Assembly (NCBI GenBank): GCA_036502405.1
Contig: DASXYP010000045.1
Coordinates: 1 to 64,000, forward strand
Reading direction: 5' to 3'
Length of the DNA: 64,000 nt
Source of the DNA: Chersky-806 sp036502405
GTDB taxonomy: Bacteria > Actinomycetota > Acidimicrobiia > IMCC26256 > JAENVU01
In this document: in pieces, positions 16,164 through 24,258 of the stretch
How positions within the stretch are numbered: the stretch's first letter is position 1
Layout of the letters: each line of letters begins with the position of its first letter
Made by a program: the position numbers and the translations under genes
Notes under the pieces: generated by a model
The model's input: only the letters and a program-made list of their open reading frames with translations
What the model was told of the DNA's origin: nothing
Database searches by the model: none

Positions 16164-16435
16164 GTTCGTCACCAATCGGTTCTAGCCACTCGTGCATTCC
16201 GGCAACCACGCCCGTTCGGGGGTCGGCCAGAACCACCCGATCGGGTGACCGCCGACCGCCCGACCTCCGCCGGTGCGTCGTCACCTCAGCGGGCGTGCGT
16301 CCGCTCGTCGAGCCGCTCGAACACGACCTCGTTGCGGTACCGGGGCGCCCTGGACCCGCAGTGGAGGTCCGCCCCTTCGGTTTCGCCACCCGCGTTGCGT
16401 ACGGTGGCGCGCGGCCGCGACCCGAGGAGCGCCGG

Positions 16436-17488
16436 ATGACCGATCCCCAGACGATGCGGGCCTGGGTGGTCGACGAGCCGGGGCCGATCGACGACCACCC
16501 GTTGGTGATGGTCGAGCGGCCGATCCCCACGCCGGCGCCGGGGCAGGTGCGGGTACGGGTCCTCACCTGCGGTGTGTGCCGCACGGACCTGCACCTCGCC
16601 GAGGGTGACCTCGCGCCGCGGCGCCCCCAGGTCACACCCGGTCATGAGGTCGTCGGGATCGTCGACGCGCTCGGCGACGACGTCGCGACGCTCTCCGTCG
16701 GCGACCGGGTGGGCGTGCCGTGGCTCGCGCACACCGACGGCACGTGCCGGTTCTGCACCTCGATCCGGGAGAACCTGTGCGTCGCGCCGCGGTTCACCGG
16801 TTGGGACGTCGACGGCGGGTACGCCGAGTACCTGGTCGCCGAGGCCGACTATTCGTACGCGCTGCCGTCCTCGTTCGACGACGTCGTCGCCGCGCCGCTG
16901 CTCTGTGCCGGCATCATCGGCTACCGCGCGTTGCGCCAGGCGCAGTGCCCACCCGAGGGGCGGCTCGGCATCTACGGGTTCGGCGCGTCCGCCCATCTCA
17001 CGGCGCAGATCGCGGTTGCCGAAGGGCTGCGCGTGCACGTGCTCACCCGCGCCGCTCGCGCACGCGAGCTCGCGCTGGAGCTGGGAGCGTCGAGCGCGGG
17101 CGGTGCCGCGGATGCTCCGCCGGAACCGCTCGACGCGTCGATCCTGTTCGCGCCGGTCGGCACGCTCGTGCCACCGGCGCTCGAGGCGTTGGACCGCGGC
17201 GGCACGCTCGCGGTCGCGGGCATCTACCTCACTGACACGCCGCCGCTCGACTACCAGCGTCACCTCTTCCAGGAGCGGAAGCTCCGCAGCGTGACCGCGA
17301 ACACCCGTGACGACGGCCGGCAGCTCCTCCAGGTCGCTACGCAGATCCACATGCACGTCACCGCGTCGCCGTATCCGTTCGAGCGGGCGAACGACGCGTT
17401 GCGCGACCTCGCGCACGACCGGGTCGACGGTGCCGCGGTCCTGATGATCGGTGGGGCCGCGCACGACGGCGAGGGCGTCGGTCGATGA
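16436..17488 (+). CDS. Zinc-dependent alcohol dehydrogenase (MDR family)
   Basis: 350 residues from ATG 16436 after GAGGAG. Catalytic zinc ligands are Cys in TCGVCRTDLH and His-Glu in TPGHEVVG. The structural-zinc lobe reads THTDG-T-CRFC then ENLC, so the first of four Cys is replaced by Asp. GIYGFGASAHL is the nucleotide-binding loop. It probably oxidises alcohols or reduces aldehydes with NAD(P)H. The stop overlaps the ATG of the orphan NuoF-like gene (ATGA), suggesting that NADH made here is passed on. Confidence 0.88.
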   Translation: MTDPQTMRAWVVDEPGPIDDHPLVMVERPIPTPAPGQVRVRVLTCGVCRTDLHLAEGDLAPRRPQVTPGHEVVGIVDALGDDVATLSVGDRVGVPWLAHTDGTCRFCTSIRENLCVAPRFTGWDVDGGYAEYLVAEADYSYALPSSFDDVVAAPLLCAGIIGYRALRQAQCPPEGRLGIYGFGASAHLTAQIAVAEGLRVHVLTRAARARELALELGASSAGGAADAPPEPLDASILFAPVGTLVPPALEALDRGGTLAVAGIYLTDTPPLDYQRHLFQERKLRSVTANTRDDGRQLLQVATQIHMHVTASPYPFERANDALRDLAHDRVDGAAVLMIGGAAHDGEGVGR

Positions 17489-18870
17489 GCACCCACCTGC
17501 TCCCGGAGCAGCCGTACGCGACGCTGGCGGACTACCTCGCATCCGGCGGCGGACGTGCGCTGCCGGCCGCGCGCGAGCGCGGGGCCACCTGGGTCCTGGG
17601 CCAGCTCGAACGCGCCGGTCTGCGCGGACGCGGCGGCGCGGGGTTCCCCACCGCGACGAAGTGGCGCTCGGTTGCGGCCGGCGGCCCGGAGCTCGGCGAC
17701 CGCTACGTCGTGGCCAACGGGGCCGAGGGCGAGCCGGGGACGTTCAAGGACCGGCCCTTGATGCGCGCCAACCCGTACCAGGTCCTCGAGGGGCTGGCGG
17801 TGGCCTCGACGGTGGTCAACGCGCGAGAGGCGTTCGTCGCGGTGAAGGCGTCGTTCGCCCCCGAGATCGAGTCCTTGCAGCGCGCGCTGCGCGAGATGGC
17901 CGACGCCGATCTCCTCGGCGACGCACCGGTCACCCTGGTCGGCGGGCCGGAGGAGTACCTGTTCGGCGAGGAGAAGGCGCTGCTCGAGGTCATCGAGGGC
18001 AACGAGCCGCTGCCCCGCTGGCTGCCGCCGTACCTCCACGGGCTCTACGCGACGACCCCACAGGAAGGTTGGTCGGCGGGCGTGGGTCCGGTCGAGGATC
18101 CGGTGACCACCGGGTCGAACCCGACGTTGGTGAACAACGTCGAGTCCCTCGCCAACGTGCCGCTCGTCCTGACGCGCGGACCGGACTGGTTCCGGGCGAT
18201 CGGGACGCGTGAGACCCCGGGCCCGCTGATCTGCACCGTCGCCGGCGACGTCGCGCACGCGGGCTACGCCGAGATCGAGCCCGGGATGCCCCTTCGAGAG
18301 GTCATCGACCGGATCGGAGGCGGCCCGCAGGACGGCCGCACGGTGAAGGCCGTTCTCTCCGGGGTCTCGAACCCGGTCCTCACCGGCGCGGACCTCGACG
18401 CGCCGGTCGGCTACGAAGGGTTCGCGGCGGTCGGGAGCGGCCTCGGGTCCGCCGGCTTCATCGTCTTCGACGACCGCCGCAACATGCTCTCGGTCGCCCG
18501 GATGGTGTCGAGGTTCCTGTACGTCGAGTCCTGCGGCCAGTGCCGTGCGTGCAAGTTCGGGACCGGCGAGATCACCCGCCACCTCGACGCCCTGGCCACG
18601 CGCCCCGTCGCGGCCCCGGACATCGAGATCATCGGGCAGCGCCTGCGCGACGTCACGAGCCAGAACCGGTGCTTCCTCGGCGAGGAGGAGCAGCGCGTCA
18701 TCAGCAGCCTGCTCCGCCGCTTCCCCGACGAGTTCACCGCGGACACGATCAGCCCGGAGTCACTGCAGACGCTGCCGGTGCCCAAGATCGTCGACCTCCG
18801 CGACGGCGTCGCCATCTACGACTCTGCGCAGCTCCGGAAGCAGCCCGACTGGAGCTACGCGCCCGCGTGA
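17485..18870 (+). CDS. Orphan NuoF-like NADH:FMN/iron-sulfur flavoprotein
   Basis: 461 residues of the complex I 51-kDa family. GRGGAGFPTATKW at 48-60 and NGAEGEPGTFKDR at 78-90 form the FMN/NADH site, an SLBB-like region follows, and Cys350, Cys353, Cys356 and Cys396 (SCGQCRAC, NRCFLG) match a 4Fe-4S cluster. No nuoE or nuoG-like gene is nearby, so it is not part of a complex I operon. It may feed electrons from the coupled alcohol dehydrogenase to another acceptor; this is inference. Confidence 0.87.
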   Translation: MSTHLLPEQPYATLADYLASGGGRALPAARERGATWVLGQLERAGLRGRGGAGFPTATKWRSVAAGGPELGDRYVVANGAEGEPGTFKDRPLMRANPYQVLEGLAVASTVVNAREAFVAVKASFAPEIESLQRALREMADADLLGDAPVTLVGGPEEYLFGEEKALLEVIEGNEPLPRWLPPYLHGLYATTPQEGWSAGVGPVEDPVTTGSNPTLVNNVESLANVPLVLTRGPDWFRAIGTRETPGPLICTVAGDVAHAGYAEIEPGMPLREVIDRIGGGPQDGRTVKAVLSGVSNPVLTGADLDAPVGYEGFAAVGSGLGSAGFIVFDDRRNMLSVARMVSRFLYVESCGQCRACKFGTGEITRHLDALATRPVAAPDIEIIGQRLRDVTSQNRCFLGEEEQRVISSLLRRFPDEFTADTISPESLQTLPVPKIVDLRDGVAIYDSAQLRKQPDWSYAPA

Positions 18871-18878
18871 CCCGGAGG

Positions 18879-19406
18879 TCAGCTGTCGATCTTCGCGACC
18901 AGCCGACGGAGCATCGTCATGTTGCGACTCGTGCTGGCGTTCTTGCCGACGATCTCCCAGTCCTTCTTCTTCAGCTTCGAGTCCGTCGACTTGCCGCGCA
19001 TCCGCCAGTGGACGTCGCGTCCGTGAACGACGAGCGTGTCGAAGTCGTTGGACAGCTGTTCGAGCGCCCGGCTCGTCGCGCCATCGGGCGCGGCTTTGAG
19101 GAACGTGAGGAAGTGGGTGTCGCCGTCGGTGATCGGGAACGGCTGCTCCCCCACGGCGCGCCGGAGCTCGGCAGCCGTGCGCACGAACGTCTCGACCTCG
19201 AAGCCGAGGTCCTCGTGGAGCGCATCCTCGATCGCCCGCTCGAGCGCCGCACGCGAACCGGACGCGTCGAAGACCGCGTTGCCGCTGTTCACGAACGTCC
19301 AGACGTCCGTGGAGCCGAGACCCTCGAGGACCGTGATCAACCGGGACATCGCGACGCGGCGCTGCCCGAGGTTCACCGCACGCAGGAATGCGACCCGCGT
19401 GGTCAC
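18879..19406 (-). CDS. DUF1697 family protein
   Basis: 175 residues from GTG 19406 (VTTRVAFLRAVNLG). AFLRAVNLGQRRVAM at the N-terminus and VNSGNAVFDA are hallmarks of DUF1697, a widespread family without an assigned function. It ends in a Lys-rich segment and VAKIDS. It converges with the NuoF-like gene with 8 bp between stops. No other context clue. Confidence 0.85.
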   Translation of the reverse strand: MTTRVAFLRAVNLGQRRVAMSRLITVLEGLGSTDVWTFVNSGNAVFDASGSRAALERAIEDALHEDLGFEVETFVRTAAELRRAVGEQPFPITDGDTHFLTFLKAAPDGATSRALEQLSNDFDTLVVHGRDVHWRMRGKSTDSKLKKKDWEIVGKNASTSRNMTMLRRLVAKIDS

Positions 19407-19476
19407 CGTTGCGTTCCTACGACGGAGCCGGACGCGATCATCTCGCCGGTAGCCTTGCGCATGGAGGTCACAAGCG

Positions 19477-19857
19477 ATGGCATTCGACCGCTTCACCGCC
19501 GAGGAACGAGCGTGGCTCGCGAGCCAGCGGCTCGGACGTCTGGCGACCGTGTCGCCCGAAGGGGTCGTCGGGAACGCGCCGGTCACGTTCTTCGTTCGGG
19601 CCGACGACACGATCGACATCGGCGGCATGCACATGGGCGACACGAAGAAATTCCGCAACGTGCGCGACGGCTCGCGCGTGGCCTTCGTCGTCGACCTCGT
19701 CGACACCTCGGAGGGGTGGCACCCGATCTACCTCGAGATCCGGGGCCCGGCCGAAGCGCTCTCGGACGTCGAGCCGCCGGGCGACGGGTTCTCGCGTGAG
19801 GTCATCCGGATCCACCCCGACTGGACGAAGTCCTTCAACCTCCCCGCGGTCGGCTGA
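19477..19857 (+). CDS. PPOX-class F420-dependent oxidoreductase
   Basis: 126 residues of split-barrel fold. RLGRLATVSPEGVVGNAPVTFFV and the Lys-rich NGDTKKFRNVRDG-type helix start are typical of small F420-binding PPOX proteins. They reduce or scavenge flavin-like and other substrates in F420-producing bacteria. GGAGG lies 11 bases before ATG. The 3' end overlaps the 3' end of the convergent ArsR-SRPBCC gene by 23 bp. Confidence 0.85.
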   Translation: MAFDRFTAEERAWLASQRLGRLATVSPEGVVGNAPVTFFVRADDTIDIGGMHMGDTKKFRNVRDGSRVAFVVDLVDTSEGWHPIYLEIRGPAEALSDVEPPGDGFSREVIRIHPDWTKSFNLPAVG

Positions 19858-20746
19858 GCGCCGGCTCCGCCGGGAGGATGCTCCCGGTCTCGAGGTAGGA
19901 CTTGAGGTCGGAGAGGAGCGTCGGCCAGCCCTCGCTGACCATCTCGACCACCCGGCTCCCCGGGTCGAAGCCGTCCTGGGTGACGGTCAGCTTCACCTTC
20001 GCGCCCTGCGGCTCGAGCTCGAACGTGACCTTCGAACGGGACTCCGCGGCCAGCGCCTCCACCAGGTCGGCACCGAACCCCACCGCCTCGACGTGCTCCT
20101 GCGTGAAGGTGTGCCAGGTGTAGGACAGCCGGCGGTACGGGTCGTACTCCAGCACCACCTGCTCGGGATCGGCGATCGTGGCGCCGTGGTTCTCCCAGAC
20201 CATCGGGGAACCGACCTTCCAGTCCGTCTCGAGCTCGATGTCGCGCCACCAGATCCGCGTGAAGGCCGGCTCGGTGAGCGCCTGCCACAGGTTCTCGGGC
20301 GTGGTGCCGATGTAGGTCGTGTACACGAACGTGGGTGCAGTCATCGGGTCCTCCTCCAGTGCCCGCTTCAGGTCAGCGAGCGCGTGAACTCGTGGGGCGT
20401 CGTAGCGGTTGATCCACCGCTCGGCGATCTCGTTGATGGGCACGGCGTTGAGGTAGTGGAGCTTCTCCCGCCCCCGGCGGACGGCGACGACGAGGTCCGC
20501 TGCCTCCAGGATCGCGAGGTGCTTGCTCACGGACTGCCGGGCCATGTCGAGGCCGTCGCACAGCTCGCGCAGGCTCTGCCCGCGCCGTACGTTCAGCCGG
20601 TCGAGCAGCAGGCGACGGCTCGGATCCGCGAGTGCCTTGAAGACGCGGTCCGTGTCACCGGTCGCGTCGGCGCTCGTCGCCTGGTCCTCCGGCGTGGGCG
20701 GGATCGCTGCCTCCTCACGGTTGGGCGGAGCCTGTCGCTCCGACAC
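19835..20746 (-). CDS. Fused ArsR-type repressor and AHSA1-type SRPBCC protein
   Basis: 303 residues. Residues about 33-120 are an ArsR winged helix (VFKALADPSRRLLLDRL, ARQSVSKHLAILEAADLV). From about 135 on it is an AHSA1/SRPBCC ligand-binding domain (FVYTTYIGTTPENLWQALTEP, SYTWHTF, SEGWPTLLSDLKSYLETG). In most genomes these are two adjacent genes. Here one frame runs through without a stop. GTG 20746 lies at the edge of a 22-bp palindrome, and no downstream start precedes the HTH, so autorepression is likely. The ligand is unknown. Confidence 0.85.
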   Translation of the reverse strand: MSERQAPPNREEAAIPPTPEDQATSADATGDTDRVFKALADPSRRLLLDRLNVRRGQSLRELCDGLDMARQSVSKHLAILEAADLVVAVRRGREKLHYLNAVPINEIAERWINRYDAPRVHALADLKRALEEDPMTAPTFVYTTYIGTTPENLWQALTEPAFTRIWWRDIELETDWKVGSPMVWENHGATIADPEQVVLEYDPYRRLSYTWHTFTQEHVEAVGFGADLVEALAAESRSKVTFELEPQGAKVKLTVTQDGFDPGSRVVEMVSEGWPTLLSDLKSYLETGSILPAEPALSRPRGG

Positions 20747-20793
20747 AGGCAGCCGATCGGCTGCCTGTTTATGTTGGCAGCCGTCTGGCTGCC
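20746..20793. promoter_or_regulatory. Tandem palindromic operators in the arsR-SRPBCC promoter
   Basis: Two copies of GGCAGCC-N4-GGCTGCC occur at 20748-20765 and 20776-20793, with centres 28 bp apart. The first extends to a perfect 22-bp palindrome (20746-20767) that touches the GTG start. On the minus strand an AT-rich CATAAA between them could be the -10 box. Two dimer sites over a promoter fit autorepression by the ArsR fusion. Confidence 0.7.
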
Positions 20794-20851
20794 TGTCAAC
20801 CCGTGCGCCGGCGCGAGCTTCGTGCGCCGTCGTGGTGCCCTCGGTCCGAAC

Positions 20852-20867
20852 CTGACGGTAGCGTCAG
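20852..20867. promoter_or_regulatory. 16-bp palindrome before amidohydrolase gene, TetR-type operator candidate
   Basis: CTGACG-GTAG-CGTCAG is a perfect inverted repeat 34 bp before ATG 20902. Its arms match the inner arms of the palindrome at 11358-11379 upstream of the paralogous amidohydrolase gene, with similar distance to the start codon. Confidence 0.6.
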
Positions 20868-20901
20868 CCGAGCGACCGGCACCGCCAGCGAGGAGCACCC
20901 G

Positions 20902-22125
20902 ATGGATCTGCCCAGGATCATCAGCGTCGACGACCACGTCGTGGAGCCGGCGCACGTCTGGCAGACGTGGCTGCCCGCTCGGTTCCGGGAGGCCGGGCCG
21001 CGGGTGGAGCGCAAGCGATGGGGCCCGTTCAGTCACAAGCCCGGAGCCAAGTACGTCAACACCGAGGACCCGAACGGGCTCTGGGGCGACGCCTGGTGCT
21101 TCGAGGACCGTCTGATCTACGTCCACAAGCGGTTCGTCGCGATCCCGCTCGAAGCCACGCCGGACGACGACGTCAAGCGCTTCGACCGCTCGAAGATGGT
21201 GATGGAGGCCCTCACCTACGACGAGATGCGCCCCGGCTGCTACGAGCGCGACGCGCGCGTGAAGGACTTCGAGCTCAACTGGGTCGACGGCTCGCTGCCG
21301 TTCCCCACGTTCCCGCGCTTCTGCGGTCAGACCTTCTACGAGGCGAACGACAAGGAGCTCGGCCTCGCGTGCGTCAAGGCGTACAACAACTGGATGATCG
21401 AGGAGTGGTGCGAACCCTCGGGTGGCGTGAACATCCCGCTGTGCCTCATCCCGCTCTGGGACGTCGACCTCGCGGTGCAGGAGGTCGAGCGCATCGCGGC
21501 CAAGGGCTGCCACGCGATCTGCTTCAGCGAGCTCCCCCACCACCTGAAGCTCCCGACGATCCACAGCGGCGGGTGGGACAAGCTCCTCGCCGCGTGCAAC
21601 GACCACGGCGTCACGCTCTGCATGCACATCGGCTCGTCCTCGACGAACCCCGCGGCATCCCCGGACGCGCCCGGCGGCGTGGGTGGGACCCTCGCGTTCA
21701 ACACCTCGATGGCGTCGATGGCCGACTGGCTCTTCTCGGGCAAGCTCATCGAGTACCCGAAGCTGAAGCTCGCGTACTCGGAAGGCCAGATCGGCTGGAT
21801 CCCCTACACGCTCGAGCGGGCGGACACGGTGTGGGAGCAGCACGACAGCTGGCAGCACTCCAAGGCGCGGATCCCCGAGCCGCCGTCGACCTACTACTAC
21901 GGCCGCATCTTCGGGTGCTTCACCGCCGATCGCCACGGCCTCTCGTCGCTCGCCGAGGTCGGACCGGACAACATCTGCTTCGAGACCGACTACCCGCACA
22001 CGGACACGACGTGGCCGCACTCCAAGGAGTACGCCACGAAGATGCTCGCGGAGCTCGACGAGACCGTGGCCTACAAGGTGCTGCGCGGCAACGCGATCAA
22101 CATGCTCGAGCTCGATCGCGTCTGA
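20902..22125 (+). CDS. Amidohydrolase family 2 metal-dependent hydrolase (paralogue of the 10104 gene)
   Basis: 407 residues from ATG 20902 with AGGAG upstream. Metal-site landmarks are IISVDDHVVEPAHVW, LCMHIGSSS and CFETDYPHTDTTWP, exactly as in the minus-strand paralogue ten kilobases away. A leucine and aromatic-rich barrel of this length fits COG2159 members that decarboxylate or hydrolyse cyclic acids. The gene is divergent from the ArsR-SRPBCC fusion and stands alone. The palindrome at 20852 and perhaps the ArsR sites control it. Confidence 0.88.
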   Translation: MDLPRIISVDDHVVEPAHVWQTWLPARFREAGPRVERKRWGPFSHKPGAKYVNTEDPNGLWGDAWCFEDRLIYVHKRFVAIPLEATPDDDVKRFDRSKMVMEALTYDEMRPGCYERDARVKDFELNWVDGSLPFPTFPRFCGQTFYEANDKELGLACVKAYNNWMIEEWCEPSGGVNIPLCLIPLWDVDLAVQEVERIAAKGCHAICFSELPHHLKLPTIHSGGWDKLLAACNDHGVTLCMHIGSSSTNPAASPDAPGGVGGTLAFNTSMASMADWLFSGKLIEYPKLKLAYSEGQIGWIPYTLERADTVWEQHDSWQHSKARIPEPPSTYYYGRIFGCFTADRHGLSSLAEVGPDNICFETDYPHTDTTWPHSKEYATKMLAELDETVAYKVLRGNAINMLELDRV

Positions 22126-22141
22126 CCCTCCCCGGGCCCGG

Positions 22142-22942
22142 TCACGCCGGCCGGTCCCCGACGAGCAGCGACGTCTCGAGCGGGCCACCGGTCCAACGTG
22201 GCTCCACGCGCACCAGAGGTGCCTGCCGGAGGAACGCGTCGACGAGGTCCTCCGGCATCCCCTCGAACGGCGATCGCTGCGAGCTGTGCAGCGCGATCGC
22301 CTGCTGCCGCAGCTCGAGGTAGGGGCCGAGGTCGAGCATCGTCGTGATCTCGTCGTCCGGGCGGCCCAGCTCGGTGCGATCGAGCTCGAGGTGCCCGGCG
22401 TCGGGATGCAACTGCTGCTGCGCGTCGAGCCACCGCAGCATCATGGACCGCGTCACGGTCCCGCAGTAGATGCTGCTGCGTGGCGCGGCCGTCCGGGTGG
22501 CGGCGACCGTGGCCTCGCTGATCCGGACGTGGTCGCGATGACCGTCGCCCCCCGTCGGGTCGAGCGTGACGACGACGTCCGGGGAGACGCGCGCGACCAC
22601 CGCGGCGACCGCGTCGACGACGGACGCGAGCGGCGCGCCGACCAGCGTCGTGTCGTCCGCGTCGCCGACCATGCCCGAGTCCACGAAGTCGAGCAGCATG
22701 ATCTCGGAGACTCCGAGCGCGGCGCCGGCATCGTGCAGCTCCCGCACCCGGACCGCGCCCAGCTCGCCGGGAGCCACCTCGTAGCGCGACGCGACCTCAC
22801 CCGCCTCGCCACGCGTCGCGCAGCACACGGTGACATCAGCCCCGGCGCTCGCGGCGTCGGCGATCACCGACCCGAGCCCGAACGTCTCGTCGTCCGGGTG
22901 GGCGACCACGACCAGCAGGCGGCGCCCGGACCACGACGTCAC
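22142..22942 (-). CDS. PIG-L family deacetylase
   Basis: 266 residues. VVAHPDDETFGLGSVIADA is the zinc-binding HPDDE signature and GGDGHRDHVRIS supplies the distal His. Family members remove N-acetyl groups from sugar conjugates such as GlcNAc-inositol (MshB) and mycothiol conjugates (Mca). Length and local sequence do not decide which. GTG 22942 overlaps the stop of the upstream CMD gene (GTGA). Confidence 0.88.
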   Translation of the reverse strand: MTSWSGRRLLVVVAHPDDETFGLGSVIADAASAGADVTVCCATRGEAGEVASRYEVAPGELGAVRVRELHDAGAALGVSEIMLLDFVDSGMVGDADDTTLVGAPLASVVDAVAAVVARVSPDVVVTLDPTGGDGHRDHVRISEATVAATRTAAPRSSIYCGTVTRSMMLRWLDAQQQLHPDAGHLELDRTELGRPDDEITTMLDLGPYLELRQQAIALHSSQRSPFEGMPEDLVDAFLRQAPLVRVEPRWTGGPLETSLLVGDRPA

Positions 22943-23367
22943 GACTCAGGCCCGCTCCCGGAGCCCGCCGCCTTGGCGTCCAGCTCGGCCACGACCCGGT
23001 AGTACGTCATCTCCATCGACGACGCCCGTGGCCAACCGGCGTAGTACGCGAAGTGCAGCACGAACTCCTGGAACTCCTCACGGGTGATGTCGCCACTGGC
23101 CAGCGCGGCGTAGACGTGCTGGTAGATCGGCTCGTCGACCGCCGCCGCGGCGACGCACGCGAGCGTCACCCACCGCCGGTCGCGGCGCGACAGCCCCGGA
23201 CGGTCCCACAGCTCCCCGAACACCGCGTCCACCACGCCGTTCTCGAGGAACGGGCTCACCGGCGGCGGAGCCTCGCTCACCATCACCTCCAGGTAGCGCC
23301 GGCGACCGGTCTCCGTTCGGGCCGCGGCGATCTCGTCCGCGATCCGTTGACGCTCGTCGTCGTCCAT
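22939..23367 (-). CDS. Carboxymuconolactone decarboxylase family protein lacking Cys pair
   Basis: 142 residues, all helical. PGLSRRDRRWVTLACVAAAAVDEPIYQHVYAAL and EEFQEFVLHFAYYAGWPRAS match the AhpD/CMD fold. The Cys-x-x-Cys of AhpD peroxidoreductases is absent, so a decarboxylase-like or non-redox role is more likely. It is upstream of and overlapping with the PIG-L gene. A 13-bp tandem repeat lies in its leader. Confidence 0.8.
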   Translation of the reverse strand: MDDDERQRIADEIAAARTETGRRRYLEVMVSEAPPPVSPFLENGVVDAVFGELWDRPGLSRRDRRWVTLACVAAAAVDEPIYQHVYAALASGDITREEFQEFVLHFAYYAGWPRASSMEMTYYRVVAELDAKAAGSGSGPES

Positions 23368-23379
23368 GATCCCTCCAGG

Positions 23380-23405
23380 TCGGTGATGGGTCTCGGTGAT
23401 GGGTC
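23380..23405. repeat. 13-bp perfect tandem duplication
   Basis: TCGGTGATGGGTC occurs at 23380-23392 and again at 23393-23405 with no spacer. It lies in the 51-bp gap between the SDR stop and the CMD start. Copy number may vary between strains by slippage. Confidence 0.8.
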
Positions 23406-23418
23406 GGCGGATCAGCCG

Positions 23419-24258
23419 TCATCCGGGGTGCTGCATCGCGGCGACGAGGCCGCCGTCGACCCGGACGTCGCAGCCGGAGACGAACGACGCGCGCTCGGAG
23501 CAGAGGAACGCGACCGCGTCGGCGATGTCGGTCTCGTGTCCCGGCAGCGCGGCCTGCGGATCCTGGCGAGCCGACCGGACCGGCGTGCGGGCGGCCATCT
23601 GCTCCTTGATCGGGTTGTGCACGAGCTCGAGCCGTCCCATCTCGGTGTCGATCAGCCCCGGCGACAGCGAGAGGACCCGGCCACCACGCCCGCCCCACGG
23701 TGTGGCGGCGCGCTCGCAGAGCCGGATCACGCCCCGCTTGGCCAGGCGGTAGGTCGACCCGGGGTCGGGCTCGGTGCCGAGCTCGGACCGGAACCGCGCC
23801 GCGAAGTCAGTGACGAGCGGCGCGTCGAGGACGGCGTCCATCGCGGGATCGAACGCGCCGAGGTGGCCCGCGATGGACGCGATGCAGATCGCGACGGTCC
23901 CCGGGACCACCTGGTCGAGGAAGCCGTCGAGCAACCTCGCGGTGCCGACCAGGTCCACGCGCAGGATCTCCGACCACGGAGCCATCGACGGGGACAGGCC
24001 TGCGGTGTGGACGAGCGCGCGGAGCTCGCCGCCCGCGGCGGCTTCCGCGGCCAGCTGCTTCACGACGACCGGCTCGGCGATGTCACCGACGACGGTCCGG
24101 ACCGCGACGCCCAGCGTCCGGAGGTCCCCCGCCGCGGCGGCGAGGCGGGCTTCGTCGCAGTCCGTCAGCACGAGGACGTCCGCGTGGGGGCCGACTGCTC
24201 GCGCGCAGGCTGAGCCCATCGCCCCGGCCGCGCCGGTCACGACGGAGACCGTCGTCAT
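23419..24258 (-). CDS. Short-chain dehydrogenase/reductase
   Basis: 279 residues. VVTGAAGAMGSACARA is the glycine-rich NAD(P) loop, and TYRLAKRGV gives the Tyr-x3-Lys catalytic pair. The usual NAG motif reads HTAG. The C-terminus SGCDVRVDGGL is typical. ATG 24258 overlaps the stop of the PhyH gene (ATGA). Last gene of the TetR-led four-gene operon. It probably oxidises the hydroxyl made or exposed by the neighbouring dioxygenase. Confidence 0.87.
   Translation of the reverse strand: MTTVSVVTGAAGAMGSACARAVGPHADVLVLTDCDEARLAAAAGDLRTLGVAVRTVVGDIAEPVVVKQLAAEAAAGGELRALVHTAGLSPSMAPWSEILRVDLVGTARLLDGFLDQVVPGTVAICIASIAGHLGAFDPAMDAVLDAPLVTDFAARFRSELGTEPDPGSTYRLAKRGVIRLCERAATPWGGRGGRVLSLSPGLIDTEMGRLELVHNPIKEQMAARTPVRSARQDPQAALPGHETDIADAVAFLCSERASFVSGCDVRVDGGLVAAMQHPG

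Noticed and set aside
16164..16435. Possible small minus-strand gene ending PRYRNEVVFERLDERTHAR at 16286
   Set aside because: No start codon with a ribosome-binding site and no recognisable domain; the 272-bp gap holds no supported gene.
22129..22141. CCGGGCCCGG palindrome between convergent genes as terminator
   Set aside because: It has no loop and is expected by chance at this GC content.
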